This document shows positions 1-6,665 of a stretch of DNA of 9,472 nucleotides, one piece after another. Each line of letters opens with the position of its first letter. Within the stretch, counting starts at the first letter, position 1. Source of the DNA: an uncultured Bacilli bacterium. Its GTDB lineage: Bacteria > Bacillota_I > Bacilli_A > RF39 > UBA660. The notes below the pieces were generated by a model. It was not told where the DNA came from. It saw only the letters and a program-made list of their open reading frames with translations, and made no database searches. The stretch is taken from contig CANRMU010000029.1 in assembly GCA_947631895.1 (NCBI GenBank), positions 1-9,472 of the forward strand, in the 5' to 3' direction. Both the position numbers and the translations under genes were made by a program.

Positions 1-281
1 TGATATGTTGCCATATCACTACATTTATTATGTACACTAAATTTATATGGTTTTAGTTTTCTTCCTTCACTATCTAAAATTGGATATGCTTTATCTAATG
101 TTATATCATCTGATTCACTTTCAATATCAATATTTAAACATGCTGAATTAACAACATTTTCTCCTGTTTGTTGTTTTGTTAAAATCCAATAAGCATATGA
201 AATACCTACAACTAGTAGTATTGCTCCTATTACTCCTATAGTTATAAATAAATATTTCTTTTTATTTTTCTTTTCTTCCAT
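1..281 (-). CDS. N-terminal part of a membrane-anchored secreted protein, TasA/camelysin-like (partial)
   Basis: Only the first 93 codons are present; the gene runs off the left edge of the window. The ATG at 279-281 follows an AAAGGA Shine-Dalgarno on the minus strand. The protein begins with a Lys-rich cytoplasmic stretch, then one hydrophobic segment at about residues 10-31 ending in GISYAYW. After it come NSACLNIDIE (about 45-54) and a segment around AYPILDSEG and YKFSVHNKCS (about 65-88). A short basic N-terminus, one membrane segment, an aromatic SYAYW exit, and a beta-rich part with a 'Y-x-F-x-V-x-N' step resemble SipW-dependent TasA/camelysin-type surface proteins. Two cysteines (in SACLN and NKCSD) could pair outside the cell. 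Family placement is by pattern only; function is unknown. It is separated from the suf operon by a terminator and has its own promoter, so it is a separate transcription unit. Confidence 0.7.
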   Translation of the reverse strand, partial: MEEKKNKKKYLFITIGVIGAILLVVGISYAYWILTKQQTGENVVNSACLNIDIESESDDITLDKAYPILDSEGRKLKPYKFSVHNKCSDMATY

Positions 282-308
282 AAATATCTATCCTTTTCTA
301 TTATCTTT

Positions 309-338
309 AGTATACCTGTCAATCTTTTAAAATATCAA
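309..338 (-). promoter_or_regulatory. Promoter of the partial secreted-protein gene
   Basis: On the minus strand a TTGATA -35 box (333-338) and a TATACT -10 box (309-314) are separated by 18 bp. The boxes lie just downstream of the suf terminator and about 28-57 nt before the ATG at 281. Position and near-consensus boxes suggest a sigma-A-type promoter. A nearby TTGACA has no well-spaced -10. Inferred from sequence only. Confidence 0.5.
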
Positions 339-339
339 T

Positions 340-367
340 AAAAAAGAATAGTCTTTACACTACTCTT
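340..367 (-). terminator. Intrinsic terminator of the suf operon, overlapping the sufU stop codon
   Basis: Read on the minus strand, AGAGTAGT pairs with ACTATTCT (8 bp with one G-U, extendable by one A-T) around a six-base loop and is followed by a run of T. The sufU stop codon TAG (360-362) lies inside the upstream arm, so ribosomes finish within the hairpin. This marks the end of the suf operon and makes it unlikely that a sufB follows directly. Confidence 0.75.
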
Positions 368-788
368 GACATTTATCTAATATTTTTAAAATTCCTTCAT
401 AAGGTAGATAAGCACAATGCTTACGATTATTTTGTTTATAAATATTATTATAAGCATTAGCTTCATTAAGTAATTCTTTATCATAAGGTTGTTCATCAAT
501 CATACTCTTAAAATTACTTACATATTCTTTAGCTTCTTTAACAGTTTTGCCTATTAAATTATGAATCATAATTGAGCAAGAAGAAGTAGAAATTGCACAA
601 GCTTCTCCATCAAAATAAATATCTTCAATTATATTATCTTTTATTTTAATATAAATATCTAAATTATCAATACAACTACTATTATTAGTATTAACCATTT
701 GATAATCTTCTTTTTTATCTGGTACTTTTTTATTTACTGGATTAGTATAATGATCCATAATAATTTCTCTTCTTAAATCTTCATCCAT
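360..788 (-). CDS. sufU: SufU, iron-sulfur cluster assembly sulfurtransferase (IscU-fold)
   Basis: A 142-residue protein, the usual SufU length. In Bacillota, SufU is a zinc-dependent partner that accepts sulfur from the SufS persulfide. The three family cysteines and the aspartate are present: C39 and D41 in SSCIDN, C64 in DGEACAIS, and C125 in RKHCAYLPYEG. The usual CGD motif is CID here (Ile replaces Gly), and there is an extra cysteine, C71. R122 of the conserved RxxC block is kept. The SufU-type insertion before the last cysteine (about 95-120) separates it from plain IscU. The gene starts on the base after the sufS stop codon, so translational coupling is likely, and it is the last gene of the operon. 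Sulfur acceptance is family knowledge; activity of this CID variant is not shown. Confidence 0.92.
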   Translation of the reverse strand: MDEDLRREIIMDHYTNPVNKKVPDKKEDYQMVNTNNSSCIDNLDIYIKIKDNIIEDIYFDGEACAISTSSCSIMIHNLIGKTVKEAKEYVSNFKSMIDEQPYDKELLNEANAYNNIYKQNNRKHCAYLPYEGILKILDKCQE

Positions 789-1985
789 CTAAATCATCTC
801 TATTCTCATTTTTTCTTTATTACTTAATAATTCTACTAAATCATCTATTTCACTTTCGGTATTATAAAAATATAAGCTAACTCTAATACTATTTTTAACT
901 CCAACTTCACTTTTTAAATTTTTAGCACAGTGATTACCAGCTCTTACACATATATTATATTTATTTAAGTAATAAGCTACATCTTGACTAAAAATTCCTT
1001 CAACATTAAAAGATATAATTCCACTATCAGATTCAATATTTAAAATATCTAAGTAAGGTATTTTAATTAATTTTTCCATGGCATATTTTCTTAAATTCAT
1101 TTCATATTCATAAATTTTATCCATTCCAATATTGGTTAAATAATCAATAGCAGATCCAAGACCAATTGCTCCAGCAATATTAGGTGTTCCAGCTTCTAGT
1201 CTTGTTGGTAATTCTTTAAAATATACTTCATTTGGTGAATCAAATGATTCGTTCATTCCTCCCCCTAAATTAATCGGTTCTAATTCTTCAAGTAATTCTT
1301 TTTTACCATACAACACCCCAATGCCTGTTGGTCCACACATTTTATGTCCTGAAAAAGCCATAAAATCAACATCTAAATCAATTACATCAGTTTTACGATG
1401 AGGAACATATTGAGAAGCATCCATGACGACAAAAATATTATGTTCATGAGCAAATTTACATATTTCTTTAATTGGTCTTTCATCACCAATAACATTTGTA
1501 ATACCGGCTAGTGCAATAACTTTGGTATTAGATGTTACACTTTTTATGACATTATCCATTGTCACATAATGATTGTTATCTAAAGGAATATATTTTACTT
1601 TAGAGCCTATCGTATTTTGTAAATGAAACCAAGGTAACACATTAGAAGCATGTTCACTGGTAGTTATAAGTATTTCATCATTAGCATCTAAAAAATTCTT
1701 AAAAAAACCATTAGCAATCATATTCAAAGACTCAGTTGAACCACTTGTAAAAATAATTTCTTCTCTTTCTTTCGCATTAATAAATTTTCTAACCTTTTCT
1801 CTTGCCCCTTCATACTCTTGGTCAACTTTAAAAGAAATATCATAATCTCCTCTATGAGCATTAGCTGAATAATTACTATAATAATCAACTATTTTATCAA
1901 TTACTACTTGAGGCTTTAAAGTAGTCGCCCCATTATCTAAATAAATAATTTCTTTATTTAACATTGGAAAATCTTTTGTATACAT
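789..1985 (-). CDS. sufS: SufS, cysteine desulfurase (PLP-dependent, class II)
   Basis: A 398-residue fold-type I aminotransferase-family enzyme that takes sulfur from L-cysteine, leaving alanine and an enzyme persulfide for Fe-S assembly. Visible key residues are H112 in TSEHASN, D189 and Q192 in VMDASQ, the PLP lysine K215 in FSGHKMCGPTG, and the active-site cysteine C353 in RAGNHCAKN. The N-terminal YLDNGATTLKP and RGDYDIS segments are typical of SufS. The short active-site loop around RAGNHC indicates the SufS/CsdA type rather than IscS/NifS. The ATG follows a strong GGGAGGTG Shine-Dalgarno at 1991-1998, which overlaps the sufD-like stop codon (1998-2000); the two genes are therefore probably coupled. 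sufU follows with no gap. Full length, with no sign of decay. Confidence 0.96.
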   Translation of the reverse strand: MYTKDFPMLNKEIIYLDNGATTLKPQVVIDKIVDYYSNYSANAHRGDYDISFKVDQEYEGAREKVRKFINAKEREEIIFTSGSTESLNMIANGFFKNFLDANDEILITTSEHASNVLPWFHLQNTIGSKVKYIPLDNNHYVTMDNVIKSVTSNTKVIALAGITNVIGDERPIKEICKFAHEHNIFVVMDASQYVPHRKTDVIDLDVDFMAFSGHKMCGPTGIGVLYGKKELLEELEPINLGGGMNESFDSPNEVYFKELPTRLEAGTPNIAGAIGLGSAIDYLTNIGMDKIYEYEMNLRKYAMEKLIKIPYLDILNIESDSGIISFNVEGIFSQDVAYYLNKYNICVRAGNHCAKNLKSEVGVKNSIRVSLYFYNTESEIDDLVELLSNKEKMRIEMI

Positions 1986-1997
1986 TAAAACACCTCC

Positions 1998-2600
1998 CTA
2001 TCTATTTAACATACTTTCTAAAAATCCTTTAACTATAATCTCTTTAGCATTTTCATTATCTATCCCTTTACTATTTAAATAAAATAATTCATCATCACTT
2101 ATACTTCTTATAGTTGCACTATGATTGGCAATTGCCTCATTAGAATAAACTAAAAGTTCTGGTAAACATGTTATTTTTTCATCTTTAAGATTTAAAACTT
2201 TAATTTGTTCTAAAAATTCATTATCAATTGTCTTTTCATTTATTAAACCAACTGTTTTTAAAGTTGATTTATTATTATCCTCTTGTACAACATGAAGAAT
2301 TATTTTACTATATGATGAATTACCATCTAAACTATTTTTAATTATAATATTATTTTCATTATTTAAACTTAATCCTAACGATATATTAACAACATTATTA
2401 TTTTTACTATGGATATGAATACTTCCATTTATACCATTTAAATTAAGTAAACAATGACTCTCTAAAATAACATTATCTTCTAAATAAATATCACAATTAA
2501 ATTCTTTATTTGGCAATTCCCACTCAATAACATCTAAATTATATTCTATTTTAATAGTGGATTCTTTTTCTAAAATTTTTAATTTTTCTTTCTTACTCAT
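1998..2600 (-). CDS. sufD: Short SufB/SufD-family Fe-S scaffold protein (SufD-like, about half length)
   Basis: This 200-residue protein is about half the length of canonical SufD or SufB. Its C-terminus is diagnostic: PELLVYSNEA, then NHSATIRSI, DDELFYLNSKGI and a closing helix that ends the SufBD core. H160 matches the conserved His of SufD ('SHGATVG' type). C36, C50 and C145 are its cysteines. The N-terminal half is Asn/Ile-rich with alternating polar and hydrophobic residues, consistent with a shortened right-handed beta-helix; the long N-terminal helical domain of SufD is missing. In SUF systems SufB and SufD form a scaffold with SufC. Here it lies between sufC and sufS, the usual sufD position. 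The ATG has an AAAGGAG Shine-Dalgarno 13 nt upstream, longer spacing than ideal. It may be the only SufBD component at this locus, perhaps acting as a homodimer (inference). Confidence 0.85.
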   Translation of the reverse strand: MSKKEKLKILEKESTIKIEYNLDVIEWELPNKEFNCDIYLEDNVILESHCLLNLNGINGSIHIHSKNNNVVNISLGLSLNNENNIIIKNSLDGNSSYSKIILHVVQEDNNKSTLKTVGLINEKTIDNEFLEQIKVLNLKDEKITCLPELLVYSNEAIANHSATIRSISDDELFYLNSKGIDNENAKEIIVKGFLESMLNR

Positions 2601-2642
2601 AGTATTATATTCGCTCCTTTATTGCTTGATTAATCAAAATTC

Positions 2643-3365
2643 CTAGAAATTATTAAAACCTTTTTCTAAAATTTCTTTACTTAAAGAAGCATCACTTGAT
2701 TTTTTAATTGTTTTATCCATTAGTAAATGAACATGAGTTGGCCTAAGTAGTTTAAGTAACATTTCTTGATGGGTAACAATTAATATAGAGCATGAATTAT
2801 TTTCCATGTAATTATTTAAAACTTTAGCAACATCTTTTATTGCATCTACATCTAATCCTGAATCAATTTCATCTAAAATAATTAACTTAGGTTTTAAAAA
2901 TAACATCATTAATAATTCATTTTTCTTTTTTTCTCCACCACTCATATTAACATTTACTTCTCTATGAACAAAATCTTTATTAATATTTAATTCTTCACTA
3001 ATCTTTTTATTTTCTTTATTAAAGGTAAAAATATCCATGGGACTTTCCTTTTCTTGTAAAGCCGTTCTAATTAATTCCACGTTTTTTACTCCTTCAATTG
3101 GAAGTGGTGATTGAGAAATATAATAAATTCCTAATTTAGCTATTTCATCAGTTTTTAAATTAGTTATATCCTTATCTTCAAAATAAATTTTACCTGATGT
3201 TTTTTCTAGACTTGGATGTGATAATAAACATTTACAAAGCGTACTTTTGCCCGCTCCATTAGGTCCCATTATAACATGAACTTCTCCCTCATTTATTTCT
3301 AAATTGATATTATTTAATAATTCTTTATCACCTGTTTTAACACTTAAATTTTTAATCTGTAACAT
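2643..3365 (-). CDS. sufC: SufC, Fe-S cluster assembly ABC-type ATPase
   Basis: A 240-residue soluble ABC ATPase that drives the SufBD scaffold. Counted from this ATG, the Walker A GPNGAGKST is near residues 34-42. The SufC-type signature MSGGEKKKNELLMM, Walker B LIILDEIDSGLD and switch histidine in VTHQ follow in order. The EKKKNE stretch after the signature and DEIDSGLD are hallmarks of SufC. A GTG at 3378-3380 would add five residues, but it lies at the expected transcription start of the promoter just upstream and has no Shine-Dalgarno. The ATG has GGTGAT (3369-3374) three bases away, so the ATG is preferred. It is the first gene of sufC-sufD-sufS-sufU; the gap to sufD is 42 nt. Confidence 0.94.
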   Translation of the reverse strand: MLQIKNLSVKTGDKELLNNINLEINEGEVHVIMGPNGAGKSTLCKCLLSHPSLEKTSGKIYFEDKDITNLKTDEIAKLGIYYISQSPLPIEGVKNVELIRTALQEKESPMDIFTFNKENKKISEELNINKDFVHREVNVNMSGGEKKKNELLMMLFLKPKLIILDEIDSGLDVDAIKDVAKVLNNYMENNSCSILIVTHQEMLLKLLRPTHVHLLMDKTIKKSSDASLSKEILEKGFNNF

Positions 3366-3368
3366 AAT

Positions 3369-3374
3369 ATCACC
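3369..3374 (-). promoter_or_regulatory. Ribosome binding site that decides the sufC start
   Basis: GGTGAT on the minus strand matches the 3' half of GGAGGTGAT and ends three bases before the ATG at 3363-3365. The alternative GTG at 3378-3380 lies upstream of this site and has none of its own. Confidence 0.55.
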
Positions 3375-3384
3375 AACCACTCAT

Positions 3385-3413
3385 ATTTTATCAAAAGCCT
3401 ATTAAAATGTCTA
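3385..3413 (-). promoter_or_regulatory. Promoter of the suf operon
   Basis: On the minus strand a TAGACA -35 box (3408-3413) and a TAAAAT -10 box (3385-3390) have the ideal 17-bp spacing. Transcription would begin near 3377-3379, about 12 nt before the sufC ATG. It follows directly on the terminator of the carboxypeptidase gene. No operator or riboswitch is seen in the very short leader. Confidence 0.6.
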
Positions 3414-3419
3414 CTAAAC

Positions 3420-3444
3420 AAAAAAACTGAAGAATAATCTTCAA
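3420..3444 (-). terminator. Intrinsic terminator of the S11 carboxypeptidase gene
   Basis: On the minus strand TGAAGA and TCTTCA form a 6-bp stem, extendable by a G-U pair, around a four-base loop. A run of seven T follows. It lies just after the stop codon of the carboxypeptidase gene and before the suf promoter. Confidence 0.75.
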
Positions 3445-3446
3445 TT

Positions 3447-4601
3447 TTAACTTTTAATTATTTTTTTACCAGCAGTTATATTCTGTAAATTTTTATTAAA
3501 GAAATCCCATAAATTAGCTTTATCAACACTTTCTAAAACAGTTATATCTACTTCATCTACAACACTTCCATTATCAATTACTTTAGCTTTACCTACAACA
3601 TCTCCTTTTTTAACTGGTGCTTTTAATTTATCAACATTTACTTCAAATGAATAACTTGGTTTTTCTTCTTTTTTCTTTAATAATTTAACATAATCATCTT
3701 TCAATGCTAGTTCTACATTATCTTTTTTACCAAATTCTATTCTTTTAGTTCCAAGAGAAACATCTTTATTAAAAGCTGTATATAATTCATAAGTATTAAA
3801 ACCATAATTTAACATATTTGTGGTATCACTACTTCGCTCATCACTAGATGGTTCTCCCATTACTACTGAGATTAATCTTAAGTTATTTTTTTTAGCTGTT
3901 GATGTTAAACAGTATCCAGCTTCTTTAGTGAATCCAGTTTTTAAACCATCAACTCCTTCATAAAATCTAACTAATTTATTAGTATTTACAAGCCATATAC
4001 TAGATCCATCATTTTTCTTTAAATAATCTTCATATATACTTGTAAATTCTAATATTTTTTCATGTTTAAGTAATTCTTTAGCCATAATAGCCATATCTCT
4101 AGCTGTTGATACATGACCTTCGGCATCTAAGCCATGAGGATTTATAAATTTAGTATTTTTAAGACCTAATTCTTGAGCCCTTTTATTCATCATTTCAACA
4201 AAACCTTCAACACTTCCACCTATTTTTTCAGCCATTGCTACAACGGCATCATTTCCACTTGCCACAGCTATTCCTTTTAATAATTCTTTAACTGGATAAC
4301 TTTCATTTGCTTGTAAAAATAATTGACTACCACCCATACTAGAAGCATTTTTACTAATTAAAACATTATCATCTAATGATAAATTATTTTTATCTATTTC
4401 TTCCATAATTAATAACATACTCATTATTTTAGTCATACTTGCTGGTGGATAAGGATTATCAGCATCTTTTTCGTATAAAACAGTTCCCGTTTTAGCATCC
4501 ATTAAAATGGCACTTTTACTACTGGGGGCTAAATCAACATCTGCCTTACATATATTTAAAAAAGCCAAACTTAAAATAAATAGCCATAATATTTTTTTCA
4601 C
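3447..4601 (-). CDS. D-alanyl-D-alanine carboxypeptidase (PBP5/DacA-DacF type, peptidase S11)
   Basis: A 384-residue secreted low-molecular-weight penicillin-binding protein that removes the terminal D-Ala of peptidoglycan pentapeptides. The three active-site motifs are present: SxxK at S55-K58 (PASMTKIM), SGN at 115-117 (ASGNDAV), and KTG at 221-223 (DGLKTGFT). NPHGLD (about 154-159) is also typical. Residues 1-20 form a signal peptide (KK, then a hydrophobic run, cut probable after CKA). The region from about 275 to 360 is the all-beta PBP5 C-terminal domain, and the tail (WDFFNKNL onward) may be a short amphipathic membrane anchor. The start is GTG (4599-4601) with an AGAGGTG Shine-Dalgarno at 4607-4613. 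It has its own terminator and is transcribed away from the VanY-like gene; no convincing promoter was found in the 135-nt divergent gap. dacA versus dacF cannot be decided. Confidence 0.95.
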   Translation of the reverse strand: MKKILWLFILSLAFLNICKADVDLAPSSKSAILMDAKTGTVLYEKDADNPYPPASMTKIMSMLLIMEEIDKNNLSLDDNVLISKNASSMGGSQLFLQANESYPVKELLKGIAVASGNDAVVAMAEKIGGSVEGFVEMMNKRAQELGLKNTKFINPHGLDAEGHVSTARDMAIMAKELLKHEKILEFTSIYEDYLKKNDGSSIWLVNTNKLVRFYEGVDGLKTGFTKEAGYCLTSTAKKNNLRLISVVMGEPSSDERSSDTTNMLNYGFNTYELYTAFNKDVSLGTKRIEFGKKDNVELALKDDYVKLLKKKEEKPSYSFEVNVDKLKAPVKKGDVVGKAKVIDNGSVVDEVDITVLESVDKANLWDFFNKNLQNITAGKKIIKS

Positions 4602-4690
4602 ACTTACACCTCTATAAAAATTTATGTTTTATTATTTTAAAATAGACAATATCTTTGACATTTTACCAAAAATTTTTATATCGTTAGTTC

Positions 4691-4716
4691 TTGATAAGTG
4701 ATATACTTAATATAAT
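4691..4716 (+). promoter_or_regulatory. Probable promoter of the VanY-like gene
   Basis: TGATATACT at 4699-4707 is an extended -10 (TGn-TATACT). A consensus TATAAT lies at 4711-4716, with TTGATA at 4691-4696 only 14 bp before it, which is short. A TTGACA at 4655-4660 is upstream without a well-placed -10. Some promoter here is likely because the gene is divergent from its neighbour, but which -10 is used is not clear. An AGAAGGG Shine-Dalgarno precedes the ATG. Confidence 0.45.
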
Positions 4717-4736
4717 AAGAAAGTAGAAGGGTTCAT

Positions 4737-5777
4737 ATGAAAGTTGAAAAAAGACATATTATTATATTAATAATTGAAATTATTATTTTAATTATTATGT
4801 TTGGATTTTATCTAAACTATAAGAAAGGATTGAGTACTATCGAAAATTCCAATTCATCTTCTGCTAATAAAACTTTAGATGCTTTTAAAAATAGTTCTTA
4901 TTTTAAAGAAGAATATGAAAGTGTTTATAAAGATATAAAATATCAAGATAATTCTAAATTTTTAGAAATAACTAATCAGTTATTAGATAAAAATTATAAT
5001 GCTAATGAAATTAATAATATTTTTGAATATCTTAGTGATAGTAATATTGATAAGTTATTAAATATTCCCTATGTATCTTTAGAAAATTATTATCAAATTA
5101 GTAATTTAGATGTAAATAGTATTGATGAATATAATAAATATCAACAAGCAAATAATTTATCTTTTAAAGATGCTGTTACCAAAGTAAATCTTCATTTAAA
5201 TAAAGAATTTTATACTGATATTAAAACTATTGAAGATCCATCTTCTTTAACAGTTTTAGTAAATAAATATAATGCTTTACCAAGTGATTATGTTCCAGAG
5301 GATTTAGTAAATGTTGGTGAATATAGTTATCAAATGCGAAAAGTAGCTGCCGAAGCTTTAGAAGAATTAATGGCTTTTGGCAAGACGGAAAATGTGGAAT
5401 TAATTCCTTTTAGTACTTATCGTAGTTATGATTATCAAAATGATTTATATAATGAATATTTAGATATTGATGATGAAGACACTGTTAATACTTATTCAGC
5501 TAAACCAGGACACTCTGAACATCAAACAGGTCTTGCTGTTGATATTAGAAGTAGCAGTTTATCTGATAATGTTACTGATAGTGATTATGAATGGTTACTT
5601 AATAATTCTTATAAATATGGTTTTATTATTAGATATCCTAAAGGTAAAAGTGAAATTACTGGTTATATGGAAGAACCATGGCATTTAAGATATATAGGAA
5701 TTGATGATGCAACAAAAGTACATGACTTAGATATTACTTATGATGAATATTACGATTTATATATAGCTAAACATTAA
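4737..5777 (+). CDS. Membrane-anchored VanY-like D,D-carboxypeptidase (peptidase M15B)
   Basis: A 346-residue protein with an N-terminal membrane anchor (about residues 8-27, Ile-rich, after the basic MKVEKRH). Next is a Ser/Asn-rich linker and an Asn-rich helical region (about 45-165) with no assigned family. The C-terminal zinc-peptidase domain (about 185-335) carries STYRSYDYQ (226-234), the SxHxxGxAxD box SEHQTGLAVD with zinc ligands H262 and D269, and EPWHLRYIG with catalytic E313 and ligand H316. Such enzymes remove the terminal D-Ala from peptidoglycan precursors outside the cell. VanY resistance enzymes share the fold, but no vanHAX-type genes are nearby, so a housekeeping wall-trimming role is more likely. 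It faces an S11 carboxypeptidase of the same general specificity. It ends at a bidirectional terminator. Confidence 0.92.
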   Translation: MKVEKRHIIILIIEIIILIIMFGFYLNYKKGLSTIENSNSSSANKTLDAFKNSSYFKEEYESVYKDIKYQDNSKFLEITNQLLDKNYNANEINNIFEYLSDSNIDKLLNIPYVSLENYYQISNLDVNSIDEYNKYQQANNLSFKDAVTKVNLHLNKEFYTDIKTIEDPSSLTVLVNKYNALPSDYVPEDLVNVGEYSYQMRKVAAEALEELMAFGKTENVELIPFSTYRSYDYQNDLYNEYLDIDDEDTVNTYSAKPGHSEHQTGLAVDIRSSSLSDNVTDSDYEWLLNNSYKYGFIIRYPKGKSEITGYMEEPWHLRYIGIDDATKVHDLDITYDEYYDLYIAKH

Positions 5778-5806
5778 AAAGGAGGGACTAAACAGTCCCT
5801 ATTTTC
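5776..5806. terminator. Bidirectional terminator between the VanY-like and KilA-N genes
   Basis: AGGGACT (5783-5789) and AGTCCCT (5794-5800) form a perfect 7-bp stem around a four-base loop. Plus-strand readers meet ATTTTC after it; minus-strand readers meet CCTTTTT. The KilA-N gene's TAG stop (5788-5790) sits at the stem-loop boundary. The two convergent genes share it. Confidence 0.75.
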
Positions 5807-6588
5807 ACGTTATTTTCCGATAATATCTTTATTTGCGAAATAGCAATTTTATTTAATCTCTCAAGTCTTTCAGCTTGCGATAATCCATAATTAATAAATA
5901 CTGAATTTAAATTTTCTAAATTTGCTAAACATATAAGTTCATCAATCGAAGCATAATCTCTAATATTACCATTTAAACTAGGATTTTTTTCTCGCCACTC
6001 TTTGGCAGTCATTCCAAACAATGCCATATTTAACACATCTGCTTCAGAAGCATAAACATAATTTATTTGTTCTTTATTTAATTTTTGAGGTATTAAATTA
6101 TTTTTAATTGCTTCAGTATGAATTTTATAATTAATCTTAGATAATTCTCTTTTAGCACTCCATCCTAATTGTTTTTGTTCTTCTTGTTTTAGTCTTTCAA
6201 ACTCCTTAATTAACAATAATTTGAATTTGGGGCTAATCCACATTCCAAATTCAAAAGCAATATCTTTATGAGCATAAGTTCCACCATATCTTCCAGCTTT
6301 TGATATTATACCAATAGCCTTAGTTTTACCTACCCATTCTTTAACACTAATCTTATAACTATTTAAACCTGCTTGACTTTTAATTGTGGCGAATTCGCCA
6401 TAATTAAAATTAGGATTATGAAGTTCCTCCCAAATGCCTAAAAACTCAATAGTATTTCTATTTCTAAGCCAATCCGATACAAAAAATTCTCCATCTTTTG
6501 TTTTAAGCATATCTGTAATAGAAATATAGTCTTCATCATTTATTTTAGTATAATTAATAATTTGATTATTTACTTTTAATTCAGCCAT
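5788..6588 (-). CDS. KilA-N domain protein (putative DNA-binding, phage-type)
   Basis: A 266-residue protein. The N-terminal part (about 5-135) is a KilA-N domain. Visible pieces are YISITDML (21-28), SDWLRNRNTIEFLGIWEELHN (38-58) and the diagnostic block from GRYGGTYAHKDIA through FEFGMWISPKF to EFERLK (99-134). The C-terminal part (about 140-260) includes ALFGMTAKEWR (189-199) and a helical, Asn/Leu-rich end; I recognise no named domain there. KilA-N domains occur in phage antirepressors and in many bacterial accessory proteins and are believed to bind DNA. The ATG has a strong AAGGAGG Shine-Dalgarno (6594-6600). It lies only about 20 nt after the terminator of the bacteriocin-like operon, so it may be reached by read-through, or have a promoter I cannot see. 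Whether it regulates that operon is unknown; no other phage genes are in the window. Confidence 0.88.
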   Translation of the reverse strand: MAELKVNNQIINYTKINDEDYISITDMLKTKDGEFFVSDWLRNRNTIEFLGIWEELHNPNFNYGEFATIKSQAGLNSYKISVKEWVGKTKAIGIISKAGRYGGTYAHKDIAFEFGMWISPKFKLLLIKEFERLKQEEQKQLGWSAKRELSKINYKIHTEAIKNNLIPQKLNKEQINYVYASEADVLNMALFGMTAKEWREKNPSLNGNIRDYASIDELICLANLENLNSVFINYGLSQAERLERLNKIAISQIKILSENNVKIGTV

Positions 6589-6609
6589 TAATTCCTCCTT
6601 TCATAAAAT

Positions 6610-6656
6610 AAAAAGGGCTGAAAAAATTAACATAAATCTTTTAAACAGCCCTTTTT
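6610..6656. terminator. Strong hairpin terminator after the peptide genes (bidirectional in form)
   Basis: AAAAAGGGCTG (6610-6620) and CAGCCCTTTTT (6646-6656) form a perfect 11-bp stem with a 25-nt AT-rich loop. On the minus strand, where the peptide operon ends, the GC core is followed by TTTTTATTTT. The mirror arrangement also works on the plus strand. The loop is longer than usual. It separates the peptide genes from the KilA-N gene. Confidence 0.75.
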
Positions 6657-6665
6657 CTTTCTTCT

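Noticed and set aside
2626..2637. Perfect 12-bp palindrome TTGATTAATCAA in the sufC-sufD gap, considered as an operator
   Set aside because: It is within an operon rather than at a promoter, and short AT-only palindromes are expected by chance in DNA this AT-rich.
3366..3380. GTG start for sufC at 3378-3380, giving a five-residue longer protein
   Set aside because: It lies at the predicted transcription start and lacks a Shine-Dalgarno, while the ATG at 3363-3365 has GGTGAT well placed.
5467..5688. Plus-strand 73-codon open frame
   Set aside because: It lies wholly inside the VanY-like gene in another frame, is a low-complexity Leu/Ile product, and has no Shine-Dalgarno; it is a shadow.
4737..5777. 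VanY-like protein as glycopeptide resistance
   Set aside because: No vanH/A/X/S/R-type genes are adjacent, and M15 carboxypeptidases are common housekeeping enzymes in Bacillota.
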